Part shown: positions 8,059 to 16,566 of the stretch, piece after piece
How positions within the stretch are numbered: position 1 is the first letter of the stretch
Layout of the letters: each line of letters opens with the position of its first letter
Source of the DNA: Halanaerobium polyolivorans
GTDB lineage: Bacteria; Bacillota; Halanaerobiia; Halanaerobiales; Halanaerobiaceae
Direction of reading: 5' to 3'
Length of the DNA stretch: 64,000 nt
NCBI RefSeq assembly: GCF_020711195.1
Contig: NZ_JAJFAT010000002.1
Coordinates: forward strand, 1-64,000
Program-made: the position numbers and the translations under genes
Notes under the pieces: model-generated
Databases searched by the model: none
Seen by the model: the letters and a program-made list of their open reading frames with translations, nothing else
Told to the model about the DNA's origin: nothing

Positions 8059-8980
8059 AAACTATATTTTGGAGATCAAAGATCTCAAAAAAAAATTCGG
8101 CAGCTTTGCAGCTTTAAAAGGGATAAATTTAAAAGTAAATAGAGGTGAGATTATTGGCCTTTTAGGTCCCAATGGGGCTGGAAAAACAACCACAATTAAG
8201 ATTATAACAGGGCTTTTAAAAGCTGATTCTGGAGAAATTAATATTTTTGGTGAAAATATAATTTCTGGACTACCTACCTGGATTAAAGAAAAAATTGGAG
8301 TTGTTTTTGAAGAAAGCAATTTATATTACCGCCTTAGTGCTTATGATAACCTGCTTTTCTTTGCTAGAATAAATGGGATAAATAAAACTAAGGTTGAAGA
8401 ACTTTTAAAAGAATATAAATTATATGATGTGAGAAAAAAAGCTGTTAAAAACTTTTCTAAAGGAATGAAAAAAAGATTAATGATCTGTCGTTCACTTTTA
8501 GCAGAACCTGAGATCTTAATTCTTGATGAAGCAACTGGAGGTTTAGATCCTATTTCAGCGGAAATTATCAGACAAAAAATTTCTAAATTGAAAGCAGAGG
8601 GTAAAACAGTTTTGTTAAGCACTCACTATTTAGAAGAGGCTGATCGCCTTTGTGATAGGGTAGCCTTTATAAATCAGGGAAGTTTAATTGCTTTAGACAA
8701 GCCGTCAGTGTTCAAGCAGAACTTAAAACAGGATTTTATAGAACTCAAATTTGCTTATGATAATTATTCTCTAAACAAAGCAGACTTAAAAAAAGAATTA
8801 TCAGTTTTGCTTAAAAAGGGAGAAGAATATAAAGTTGAAAAAGATAGCTTTTATCTAAAAATTTTTATTGAAGAGGAAGTTTTTAATAGGCTAAATAAAA
8901 TAGCTGCTCAATATAAACTGCTTGAGCTTAAAAAAAGAGAAGGAGACTTACAGGAAGTTTTTAAACAAATTAATTCTTAG
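8051..8980 (+). CDS. ABC exporter ATP-binding protein
   Basis: Energises the ABC-2 exporter. The 309-residue protein shows Walker A (GPNGAGKTT), a degenerate signature (NFSKGMKKRL in place of LSGGQ), Walker B with the catalytic Glu (ILILDEATGGLDP) and the switch His (LSTHYLEEADRL), followed by the C-terminal extension common in ABC-2 exporters. I place the start at ATG 8051, overlapping the upstream stop as ATGACTGA; a longer reading from 8018 would add residues that do not fit the family. The order permease, secreted protein, ATPase is unusual. Confidence 0.92.
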   Translation: MTENYILEIKDLKKKFGSFAALKGINLKVNRGEIIGLLGPNGAGKTTTIKIITGLLKADSGEINIFGENIISGLPTWIKEKIGVVFEESNLYYRLSAYDNLLFFARINGINKTKVEELLKEYKLYDVRKKAVKNFSKGMKKRLMICRSLLAEPEILILDEATGGLDPISAEIIRQKISKLKAEGKTVLLSTHYLEEADRLCDRVAFINQGSLIALDKPSVFKQNLKQDFIELKFAYDNYSLNKADLKKELSVLLKKGEEYKVEKDSFYLKIFIEEEVFNRLNKIAAQYKLLELKKREGDLQEVFKQINS

Positions 8981-9026
8981 CCTCCTTTAAAAGAGCTTTA
9001 AAATTGTCAAAAGGGAGGTTTGTCAA

Positions 9027-10598
9027 TTGACTCCATTATCAGATGACTTTTATTTTCTATTTAATGATTTAAAACAAATTGCATTTACTTTTAATAAGGC
9101 AGATGAATTTGGTGCTGTCAATAAAAGAATGGCAGAATTTTGTGAATCATCAGTTGAAGAGCTTGAAAATAAAAATATTTCAATAGTTTTAAATAAAAAA
9201 GATAGAAAAAGGATCAAAAATTTTAATCAAAAGATTTTCCAAACTGGTGAGAGAAAAAAGCGAGAAATAGTTGTAGAAATCAATAATAAAATGAAAAATA
9301 TTGAGGTAGATATAATACCACATCATAACTCAGACAATGAAATTGATTATTTGCTTTGTTTAGCTGTTGATATTACTGATAAAATAAAAAGAGAAAATAT
9401 ATATTTTAGAAATAGAGAAAGGTATAGAACCCTTTTTGATCAGGCTCCATTAGCATTTGTGGTTTCTGATCGCCAGACAAATATAATCGATTGGAATCAA
9501 AGGGCAGAAGAGATATTTGGCTGGAAAAAAGAAGAGGTTCTTGATCAGAATTTTAATCTTTTGATTCCAGAAGATTCTTATTCAGAGGTAACAGAAATGA
9601 CTGAAGAGCTATTTAGTGGTCTGCAAAATAATAATATCAACAAAAATATCTCTAAAGATGGTAGTCAAATATATTGTGAATGGAATAATGCAATTATAAG
9701 GGATCAAGAAGATAAAATAATTGAGGTTATTTCAATTGCAAGAGATATTACAGAACGTCTCAGAGCAGAAGAAAAAATAAAAAAACAGAACGAAGAACTG
9801 GAATACAGCAAATTAAGAACCCAATTCTTTGCTAATATTTCTCATGAACTAAAAACACCTTTAAATTTGATCTTTTCTAGTTTGCAGCTGCTCGAGTTTT
9901 ATTTATATAATTCTCAATCATATAAAGAAAAAGATAAAATTAATAATTATCTAAATTCTATTAAAAATAATGGTTTTAGATTACTGCGTTTGGTTAATAA
10001 TTTGATTGATATAACTAGAATTGAAGTTGACGCTTTTAGTTTACATAGAGGTAATTTTGACATAGTAAAGCTGATTAGAGAAATTGTGAATACTGTTAGT
10101 GACTATCTTGAAGAGAAAGAAAGAGATTTTAAATTTATTTGTGATTTAGACTCAGCTATTATTGCCTGTGATCCTTTTAACATAGAAAGGGTGATTTTAA
10201 ATTTAATTTCCAATGCCGTTAAATTTTCTGCTAGGGGAGATCAAATTATTTTAAACCTTCAAGCAGCAGGAGAAGATATTTTATTATCGCTTAAGGATAC
10301 TGGGATTGGGATTGAAAAAGAAAATCAGCAAATAATTTTTGATAAGTTTAGACAGGTTGATCAGAGTTTTAAGAAAAAAAGAGAAGGAAGTGGGATTGGG
10401 CTTTCTTTGGTTAAATCAATTATTGAAATGCATGGAGGTAAAATTGAAATAGATAGTGTTTATGGTTCTTATAGTAACTTTAAAGTTTTTTTACCTTTAA
10501 AAACAATTGACCAGGAAATAGTTGAAAAAGAAAGTTACTCTCCAGATAGTTTATTAAATAAAGTTGAATTAGAATTCAGTGACATAAATTATATTTAA
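9027..10598 (+). CDS. soluble PAS-PAS sensor histidine kinase
   Basis: A two-component kinase with no membrane segment, so it senses a cytoplasmic signal. Domains in order: PAS-like (about 10-125), PAS (about 133-250) ending in the usual DITERLRAEEKI linker, HisKA with phospho-acceptor H273 in FFANISHELKTPLN, then the ATPase domain with N396 (NLISNAVKF), DTGIGI, FDKFRQVDQSF and GSGIGLSLVKSIIEMHGG. No response regulator gene is adjacent, so it is an orphan here. The start is TTG 9027 behind GGGAGG. It stands just upstream of the amidase gene with only 20 bases between. Confidence 0.9.
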   Translation: MTPLSDDFYFLFNDLKQIAFTFNKADEFGAVNKRMAEFCESSVEELENKNISIVLNKKDRKRIKNFNQKIFQTGERKKREIVVEINNKMKNIEVDIIPHHNSDNEIDYLLCLAVDITDKIKRENIYFRNRERYRTLFDQAPLAFVVSDRQTNIIDWNQRAEEIFGWKKEEVLDQNFNLLIPEDSYSEVTEMTEELFSGLQNNNINKNISKDGSQIYCEWNNAIIRDQEDKIIEVISIARDITERLRAEEKIKKQNEELEYSKLRTQFFANISHELKTPLNLIFSSLQLLEFYLYNSQSYKEKDKINNYLNSIKNNGFRLLRLVNNLIDITRIEVDAFSLHRGNFDIVKLIREIVNTVSDYLEEKERDFKFICDLDSAIIACDPFNIERVILNLISNAVKFSARGDQIILNLQAAGEDILLSLKDTGIGIEKENQQIIFDKFRQVDQSFKKKREGSGIGLSLVKSIIEMHGGKIEIDSVYGSYSNFKVFLPLKTIDQEIVEKESYSPDSLLNKVELEFSDINYI

Positions 10599-10618
10599 GT
10601 TAGAAAGGAGGAAGGATC

Positions 10619-12901
10619 TTGTCTCTAAGATATAAAGTAGTTTTTATAGCAATTATTTTATTTATAATATCATTTTTGGCTTTTGGATCAGCCGCTGCTC
10701 AAAATAGCATTTATTTTAATAGTGAAGATATAACAGATCAAATTTCTAGTACTGTAGTTGAAGGTGAATTTCTAATAAAAGCTACTGATTTAGCTGAAAT
10801 TTTGGAGATCGAGCTTAACTGGCAGCCTGCACTCAAATTATTAGAGATGGAATCAAATGGAGTAGAAGTAAAATTAATGGCAAACAGCAGCTTTATTCAA
10901 ATCAGGAATAATAATAGAAATGATGCTATTCGGACTGAAGCTGGTTTAGTTTTAATCGATAATCAGGCTTACATACCACTGGCAAAAACTATCGAAGCTT
11001 TTGGCTATTTGCTTGAATTTCAGCGAGAAGAAGATAAATTATTTATCTTCCAGCCGGAAACAACTATCAACAATATTGAATGGAAAGAAGATGGTAATCA
11101 ATTAAATATCGAAATGGATGAGATTTCTCCTTATAGGGTTCTACAAAGTGATGATGGTAGAGAAATAATAGTTGAAATTGATAAAGCTGAGGTTAATCAA
11201 GAATTTAGTGACAATGTTTCAAATAACAATTTTTATTTAAGGGTTATAAATGTTCCTGATCGAGCTCTTTTAAGATTGGTTCTAAGAAGCAGAACCCCTA
11301 TACCATTTCAAATAGATGGTGGGGTATATGAACAAAGTGGTGAAGAAAGTGATACCCTTGCTTTAAGCTTTTTGCCTCAGTTAAAAAGAGTATTTATTGA
11401 TGATAATAATGTTTTTAGTATTGAAGCTACCGGGGAATTTCCCCAGGCAGAAATTGATTATTTAAGTGATTCTAACCGGGTTATTATTGATATCCCTTCT
11501 GTTGTTATTGGTAATTATGCCAAAGAATTGCGAGATAATCCTTTAATTAAAAATGTAACTGTAAGTCAGCATAGTTTAGATCCGGTTCGTTTAAGAATAG
11601 AAGCTGAACTTAAAGAAAATCAAATTATACAGGCAGTTGATAATAGTAGAGATAGACAGAGTAGTGTTTTGAGCTTTAGAAAAGGTGAACAGTCAGAAAT
11701 TACTAATTTAGAATATGCTGCCGGTAAAATTACATTTCAATCACAATCATCTATAAACCCAGACACATTTTTGCTGGCTGAGCCACCAAGACTTGTGCTT
11801 AATCTTTTCAATACCAGCAGGGGAGCAAATGTTGCAGATAAATTAGAGGTAGATGATCCTTTGATAAACAGTATTCGATCTGCTCGTTTTGATAATGAAA
11901 CAGTTAGAATTGTAGCTGATTTACATGAGTTAACAGGTTATAACTGGAATGAAGAAATGAAAAATGGAATTTATAATTATACAATTACTTTCCAGAATAA
12001 ATTTGCTGGTATTCAGGGCAGTGAAGATGAGGATTTTCAAAATCTAGCTGTAAGATTAACAGGCAACCCTAACTATGAAGTTAGAAAATTTACCCATCCG
12101 CACAGAATTGTAATCGATGTTGATAATACTTTAAATAATATTTCTGAGCTTGAGCTACCCGAAAAAGGTTCTCTAATTAAAGATATTAGAAGCAGCAACT
12201 ATGTTATAGAAGACAGAGAGGTTACTCGTTTGGTCTTTGAATTAGACGAATACTATAATCATCAAGTAAATGAAAGTGATCAGGGTAGGGTAATTAATAT
12301 TGCTCTTGCTAAACATGATGATGTACTTGATGATATTAGAGATATGCCACAGCGATTAATTGTTGTAGATGCAGGTCATGGGGGATTTGATCCTGGAGCA
12401 ATCGGTCCGACTGGTTTAGAAGAAAAAGAGCCTGCACTTGCTATTTCATTAAAAATTGCGGAATTATTAGAAGCAGAAGGTCAAAGAGTTATCTTGACTA
12501 GAGATAGAGATGTTTTTCTTTCTTTACAACAGCGGGTAAATATCGCTAATAATGCAGGTGCTGATTTATTTGTCAGTATTCATTCTAATGCAACCAATAA
12601 TCGCCAGGTTGGTGGAGTTGAAACATACTTTAATCACAGGAATTCGGAATATAGCCGCAGATTTGCAGATAAAATTCATGATAAATTATCAAGAGGCCTT
12701 GGCCTTGTTGATCGAGGATTAAAAAATGATAATTTTTATGTAATCAGATATACAGAAATGCCATCTGCACTAGTTGAGGTAGGGTTTTTATCAAATCCTG
12801 AGGAAGAAGAAAGGCTTAGAACAGATGAATTTAGAAATAAATCTGCTCATTTAATTGTCGATGGTATTCTTGATTATATCAGAGAGAATGGAGGCAGATA
12901 A
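10619..12901 (+). CDS. AMIN-domain N-acetylmuramoyl-L-alanine amidase
   Basis: A secreted peptidoglycan hydrolase that cuts the MurNAc-L-Ala bond. The 760-residue protein has a signal peptide (about 1-28), a copper-amine-oxidase-N-like domain (about 35-140), several AMIN-like repeats (about 150-570; recurrent R-I-V-I-D-V/L-x-N patterns) and a C-terminal amidase_3 domain. Catalytic zinc ligands and Glu are visible: H587 (DAGHGG), E602, H655 (SIHSN) and E720 (VEVGFLSN). AMIN domains target amidases to septal or envelope sites. The long AMIN region is well beyond ordinary length. The start is TTG 10619 behind GAAAGGAGG. The GerMN gene follows after two bases. Confidence 0.92.
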   Translation: MSLRYKVVFIAIILFIISFLAFGSAAAQNSIYFNSEDITDQISSTVVEGEFLIKATDLAEILEIELNWQPALKLLEMESNGVEVKLMANSSFIQIRNNNRNDAIRTEAGLVLIDNQAYIPLAKTIEAFGYLLEFQREEDKLFIFQPETTINNIEWKEDGNQLNIEMDEISPYRVLQSDDGREIIVEIDKAEVNQEFSDNVSNNNFYLRVINVPDRALLRLVLRSRTPIPFQIDGGVYEQSGEESDTLALSFLPQLKRVFIDDNNVFSIEATGEFPQAEIDYLSDSNRVIIDIPSVVIGNYAKELRDNPLIKNVTVSQHSLDPVRLRIEAELKENQIIQAVDNSRDRQSSVLSFRKGEQSEITNLEYAAGKITFQSQSSINPDTFLLAEPPRLVLNLFNTSRGANVADKLEVDDPLINSIRSARFDNETVRIVADLHELTGYNWNEEMKNGIYNYTITFQNKFAGIQGSEDEDFQNLAVRLTGNPNYEVRKFTHPHRIVIDVDNTLNNISELELPEKGSLIKDIRSSNYVIEDREVTRLVFELDEYYNHQVNESDQGRVINIALAKHDDVLDDIRDMPQRLIVVDAGHGGFDPGAIGPTGLEEKEPALAISLKIAELLEAEGQRVILTRDRDVFLSLQQRVNIANNAGADLFVSIHSNATNNRQVGGVETYFNHRNSEYSRRFADKIHDKLSRGLGLVDRGLKNDNFYVIRYTEMPSALVEVGFLSNPEEEERLRTDEFRNKSAHLIVDGILDYIRENGGR

Positions 12902-12903
12902 AA

Positions 12904-13443
12904 ATGGCAGAAAAGCAAAGTTTATTTAATCCAGGCATGAAAAGAAAGCTTTTAGCTGTGCTGCGTATTCTACTTTTAACAGCTGCTGTGGTTTATTTGC
13001 TGATCTTTATTTCAAATACCTTATTAGTGGATGATCAAATTACCGTCTATTTTTCTACTGAAGATGCTCAATATTTAGCTGCTGAACAGAGAGATATTAT
13101 TGAAGATCATGACATTTATTTTCAGATTATGGAGGAGCTAAACAAAGGTCCTGAATCTGATCAGCTCTCAGCTACAATTCCTGATGAAGTTGAGCTTTTA
13201 GATTATGATTTAGAGGCTGATACTTTAATTTTGAATTTCAACTTAGCTTTAAGAGAAAATCATTGGGGTGGAAGTACTGGTGAGATATTAACCATCTATT
13301 CTATAGTTAATAGTTACACAGCTTTAAAAGAGGTAGAGTCAGTACAAATCTTACTTGAGGGGCAGGAAGTAGAGACTTTGGTTGGCCACCTTGACTTGAG
13401 TCGTCCTTTGATGTACAATCAAGAACTAGTTACAGACAATTAA
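12904..13443 (+). CDS. GerMN-domain membrane-anchored protein
   Basis: A 179-residue protein with one N-terminal membrane helix (about 15-37) and an external GerMN domain, seen in the patterns TVYFSTEDAQYLAAEQRDI, LLDYDLEADTLILNFN and YSIVNSYTALKEVESVQILLEGQEVETLVGHLDLSRPL. GerMN domains occur in spore germination/sporulation protein GerM and in lipoproteins such as LpqB, and often sit beside cell-wall amidases. Here it directly follows the AMIN-amidase, so a shared envelope role is likely. It does not prove sporulation. Confidence 0.85.
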   Translation: MAEKQSLFNPGMKRKLLAVLRILLLTAAVVYLLIFISNTLLVDDQITVYFSTEDAQYLAAEQRDIIEDHDIYFQIMEELNKGPESDQLSATIPDEVELLDYDLEADTLILNFNLALRENHWGGSTGEILTIYSIVNSYTALKEVESVQILLEGQEVETLVGHLDLSRPLMYNQELVTDN

Positions 13444-13461
13444 GAATAGGAGATTTAGGAG

Positions 13462-14328
13462 TTGGTCTTTTTGGATGATTCTAAAAGAGCAATTGGTTTG
13501 CTTGATTCAGGTGTAGGAGGTTTAACCGTTGCTCGCGAAATATTTAATTTATTACCTGGAGAGGACATTATTTATTATGGGGATACCTTGCACCTTCCTT
13601 ATGGTCCCAAAAAACTTTCTGAGGTTAGAAGTTATGTAAAAGAGATAATAACTTATTTAAAAGAAGAAAAAAAGGTTAAAGCTGTTGTAATTGCTTGTAA
13701 TACTGGTAGTTCAGCAGCTTTAGATTATGTAAAAGAAAAATTTGATATCCCTATCTTTGGTATGATCGATAGTGCTGCTAAAAAAGCAGTTAAAATTAGT
13801 AAAAATGAGAAGATTGCGGTTATAGGGACTGAAGGGACCATAAAAAGTCAGGCCTATCAAGACGCAATTAGGGCTGAATCACAAGAAGCAGAGATTTTTG
13901 CGAAAGCCTGTCCTGCTTTTGTAGAATTAGTAGAAAAAGGGAAGTTTTCTGGCCCTGAGGTAGAAACAACTGCCTATAGTTATTTAGAGTCTATTATTAA
14001 GGCAAAAGCAGATGTTTTGATTTTAGGATGTACCCACTTTCCTTATTTAATGCCCGTTTTAGCAAAGGTAATGGGGAAAGATGTCAGCCTGGTTAATCCT
14101 GCTCAAGAAACAGCTTTAGAGTTTAGAAAAGAGTTAAATATGTCTAATTTGTTGAATAAAGATTTTGTTCAGGGTAAACATAAATTTATAGTAAGTGATA
14201 AAAGTAGAATATCTAAAAGCTTTTTAGAACATGGAAGACGTTTTTTAAAGCTGGATAATTTAAAATTTGAAGAAGAAAACATTTTTCTTGCTTTAAAAAA
14301 CAGAGGGGGAAATTTAAATAATGCGTAA
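13462..14328 (+). CDS. murI: glutamate racemase
   Basis: Makes D-glutamate for peptidoglycan. The 288-residue protein has both catalytic cysteines in their motifs (ACNTGSSAA and LGCTHFPYL) and the N-terminal [17 protein letters not shown] signature with the acidic residue of DSGVGG. It overlaps rph by eight bases. The start is either TTG 13462 or TTG 13471; AGGAG copies at 13448 and 13457 support each. The amidase-GerMN-murI-rph-rdgB run appears to be one operon in which cell-wall and nucleotide/RNA housekeeping genes are combined. Confidence 0.95.
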   Translation: MVFLDDSKRAIGLLDSGVGGLTVAREIFNLLPGEDIIYYGDTLHLPYGPKKLSEVRSYVKEIITYLKEEKKVKAVVIACNTGSSAALDYVKEKFDIPIFGMIDSAAKKAVKISKNEKIAVIGTEGTIKSQAYQDAIRAESQEAEIFAKACPAFVELVEKGKFSGPEVETTAYSYLESIIKAKADVLILGCTHFPYLMPVLAKVMGKDVSLVNPAQETALEFRKELNMSNLLNKDFVQGKHKFIVSDKSRISKSFLEHGRRFLKLDNLKFEEENIFLALKNRGGNLNNA

Positions 14329-15040
14329 TGATGGAAGAGAACTTGATCAGTTAAGAGATATACAAATAACGAGAGATTTTACTAAATATGCAGAAGGATC
14401 AGTATTAGTGGAAACTGGAGATACAATGGTTTTATGTAATGTTTCTATAGAAGATAGTGTACCATATTTTTTAAGAGGTCAAAATACAGGTTGGTTAACA
14501 GCAGAATACTCTCTTTTACCAAGGGCAACACAAGATAGAAATATCCGGGAAGCAGCTAAAAGGAAGTTGAGTGGTAGAACCCAAGAAATTCAGCGCTTAA
14601 TAGGGAGAAGTCTTAGAGCTATAATTGATCTTGATAAAATGGGAGAAAGAACTATTTGGGTTGATTGTGATGTTTTACAGGCTGATGGGGGAACGAGAAC
14701 AGCATCAATTACTGGTGCTTATGTTGCTTTAGTTGATGCAGTTAACTTTTTGCTAGCTGAAGGCAAATTAAGTGAAAACCCTTTAAAAGATTTTATGGCA
14801 GCTACAAGTGTTGGTATTGTTGAAGGAGAAGCTATGTTAGATCTTTGTTATGAAGAAGATTTTAAAGCCCAAGTTGATATGAATATAGCTATGACTGAAA
14901 ATGGAGAGATAATTGAAATTCAGGGTACTGCTGAAGAAAATCCTTTTACAAGGGAAGAAATGAATAAGTTATATGATTTAGCTGAAAAAGGAATTAGAGA
15001 ATTAATTGAAATTCAAAAGATGAATTTGGCAGCTGAATAA
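14321..15040 (+). CDS. rph: ribonuclease PH
   Basis: A phosphate-dependent 3'-5' exoribonuclease that trims tRNA precursors. The 239 residues match the usual length. Signatures: [11 protein letters not shown] at the N terminus, [24 protein letters not shown]-type [11 protein letters not shown], and the catalytic region [20 protein letters not shown]. It overlaps murI and is followed after two bases by rdgB, the common Firmicute order. Confidence 0.97.
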   Translation: MRNDGRELDQLRDIQITRDFTKYAEGSVLVETGDTMVLCNVSIEDSVPYFLRGQNTGWLTAEYSLLPRATQDRNIREAAKRKLSGRTQEIQRLIGRSLRAIIDLDKMGERTIWVDCDVLQADGGTRTASITGAYVALVDAVNFLLAEGKLSENPLKDFMAATSVGIVEGEAMLDLCYEEDFKAQVDMNIAMTENGEIIEIQGTAEENPFTREEMNKLYDLAEKGIRELIEIQKMNLAAE

Positions 15041-15042
15041 TT

Positions 15043-15645
15043 ATGCAGAAAATTATAATTGCCAGTGGAAATGAACATAAAATTGAAGAAATCAAATCTT
15101 TTTTCTCAGATTTGAAGATTGATTTTAGAGCGCTGCCAGATGATAAAGAACTTCCTGAAGTAATAGAAGATGGGCAAAGTTATAGAGAAAATGCCCTTAA
15201 AAAAGCCAGGCAGAGATCAGCTGAGCTTAATGAAGTTGTTTTAGCTGATGATTCAGGGCTTTCAGTAGAATATTTAGCTGGAGCACCTGGTATCCGCTCT
15301 GCTCGATTTGGTGGAGAAGATTTAGATGATCGAGAGAAATATCTAAAAATACTCTCACTATTAGAGGGGGTATCTGAGCAGGAGCGCAAAGCTGCTTTTG
15401 TATCGGTTCTGGCCCTTGTAGATCCTTTTGCAGAAGAAGAAATAGTTGTTGAAGGTCGCTGTGAGGGTTTAATATCTTATCAAGCTGTAGGAGAGCATGG
15501 CTTTGGTTATGACCCTATTTTTTATCTGCCTGAATTGGATAAAACTATGGCAGAAATATCACCACAAAAAAAGAACAAAATTAGTCATAGGGCTAAAGCA
15601 CTTTCTAAACTAAAAGAGGTTCTTAAAGAGAGGTATATAGAGTAA
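15043..15645 (+). CDS. rdgB: XTP/dITP diphosphatase (Ham1/RdgB)
   Basis: Removes non-canonical purine nucleotides such as XTP, dITP and ITP from the pool. The 200-residue protein starts with the family signature IIASGNEHKIEEIKSFF and contains VLADDSGLSVEYLAGAPGIRSARFGG (catalytic Asp-Asp and substrate loop), GEHGFGYDPIFYLPE and the closing KNKISHRAKALSKL. The gene lies two bases after rph and ends the operon. Confidence 0.96.
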   Translation: MQKIIIASGNEHKIEEIKSFFSDLKIDFRALPDDKELPEVIEDGQSYRENALKKARQRSAELNEVVLADDSGLSVEYLAGAPGIRSARFGGEDLDDREKYLKILSLLEGVSEQERKAAFVSVLALVDPFAEEEIVVEGRCEGLISYQAVGEHGFGYDPIFYLPELDKTMAEISPQKKNKISHRAKALSKLKEVLKERYIE

Positions 15646-15701
15646 AAAAGAGCAAATAAGCTCTAAATTGCTTTAATGAGTAATATATAGTCATTTGTTT
15701 T

Positions 15702-15730
15702 TTGACCGAGGCATTTATTTACTATATACT
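15702..15730 (+). promoter_or_regulatory. promoter of the Pro-Gly-Arg tRNA unit
   Basis: TTGACC at 15702-15707 and TATACT at 15725-15730 are separated by 17 bases. The first tRNA starts 44 bases past the -10. Confidence 0.7.
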
Positions 15731-15773
15731 ATTAATTGCTGTCGCAGAAAAAAACACTTTTCAGTGACACTAT

Positions 15774-15850
15774 CGGAGCGTGGCGCAGCTTGGTAGCGCA
15801 CCTGCTTTGGGAGCAGGGGGTCGAAGGTTCAAATCCTTTCGCTCCGACCA
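15774..15850 (+). tRNA. tRNA-Pro (anticodon TGG), copy 1
   Basis: The acceptor CGGAGCG pairs with CGCTCCG; the anticodon loop TTTGGGA gives TGG. Discriminator A and CCA are encoded. It is the first gene of a three-tRNA unit and is identical to the copy at 16288-16364. Confidence 0.97.
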
Positions 15851-15858
15851 TTTTATAC

Positions 15859-16012
<154 letters not shown>

Positions 16013-16051
16013 TTTTTATTTTTTTGCTTTTTAATATTGCAAGTATTTACT

Positions 16052-16072
16052 CACCTGAAAAGGTGTTTTTTT
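16052..16072 (+). terminator. terminator of the first tRNA unit
   Basis: CACCT (16052-16056), tetraloop GAAA, AGGTG (16061-16065), then seven T. Confidence 0.75.
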
Positions 16073-16107
16073 ATTTGAGAAATATTAGCTTAAGCATTAA
16101 AAGCTGC

Positions 16108-16137
16108 TTGACAATTACTTGATTTTACTGTTATAAT
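16108..16137 (+). promoter_or_regulatory. promoter of the His-Pro-His tRNA unit
   Basis: TTGACA at 16108-16113 and TATAAT at 16132-16137, with an 18-base spacer, lie about 57 bases before the first tRNA-His. Confidence 0.75.
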
Positions 16138-16193
16138 AACAATTGTCGTAAGATAATTAAAGCTTTATTTTAAAGCTTTAATTAATTCAATAT

Positions 16194-16271
16194 GGTGGAT
16201 GTAGCTCAGTTGGCTAGAGCGCAGGATTGTGGCTCCTGAGGCCGTGGGTTCAAGCCCCATCATCCACCCCA
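16194..16271 (+). tRNA. tRNA-His (anticodon GTG), copy 1
   Basis: The acceptor GTGGATG pairs with CATCCAC, with an extra encoded G-1 at 16194 opposite C73, the histidine identity element. The anticodon loop TTGTGGC gives GTG. CCA is encoded at 16269-16271. It is identical to the copy at 16389-16466. Confidence 0.96.
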
Positions 16272-16287
16272 TTATATTATTTTTTTG

Positions 16288-16364
16288 CGGAGCGTGGCGC
16301 AGCTTGGTAGCGCACCTGCTTTGGGAGCAGGGGGTCGAAGGTTCAAATCCTTTCGCTCCGACCA
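16288..16364 (+). tRNA. tRNA-Pro (anticodon TGG), copy 2
   Basis: Identical in sequence to tRNA-Pro copy 1, including CCA, and placed between the two tRNA-His copies. Confidence 0.97.
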
Positions 16365-16388
16365 TTTTGTAATCAAAATTTTAAATAT

Positions 16389-16466
16389 GGTGGATGTAGC
16401 TCAGTTGGCTAGAGCGCAGGATTGTGGCTCCTGAGGCCGTGGGTTCAAGCCCCATCATCCACCCCA
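16389..16466 (+). tRNA. tRNA-His (anticodon GTG), copy 2
   Basis: Identical to tRNA-His copy 1, including G-1 and CCA. Some flanking bases are also shared (ATAT before, CCCATTATAT after), pointing to a recent local duplication. Confidence 0.96.
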
Positions 16467-16492
16467 TTATATTTTCAGGATTTATACTAAGC

Positions 16493-16521
16493 TCTCCACT
16501 TATTAATGTGGAGATTTTTTT
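16493..16521 (+). terminator. terminator of the second tRNA unit
   Basis: TCTCCAC (16493-16499), eight-base loop, GTGGAGA (16508-16514), then seven T. Confidence 0.85.
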
Positions 16522-16566
16522 GCTTAAAAATTTATTTAATTAAAGCCTAAAGAATTGGTGATAAAT

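Noticed and set aside
8981-9026. hairpin around the histidine kinase ribosome-binding site
   Set aside because: CCTCC at the ABC gene end could pair with GGGAGG, but the stem is short and bulged, so I do not claim regulation.
15649-15670. terminator after rdgB
   Set aside because: AGAGC/GCTCT is only a five-pair stem and lacks a T-run.
16165-16365. 66-residue minus-strand frame across tRNA-His and tRNA-Pro
   Set aside because: A GFEPS-type antisense translation of tRNA genes, a well-known false protein.
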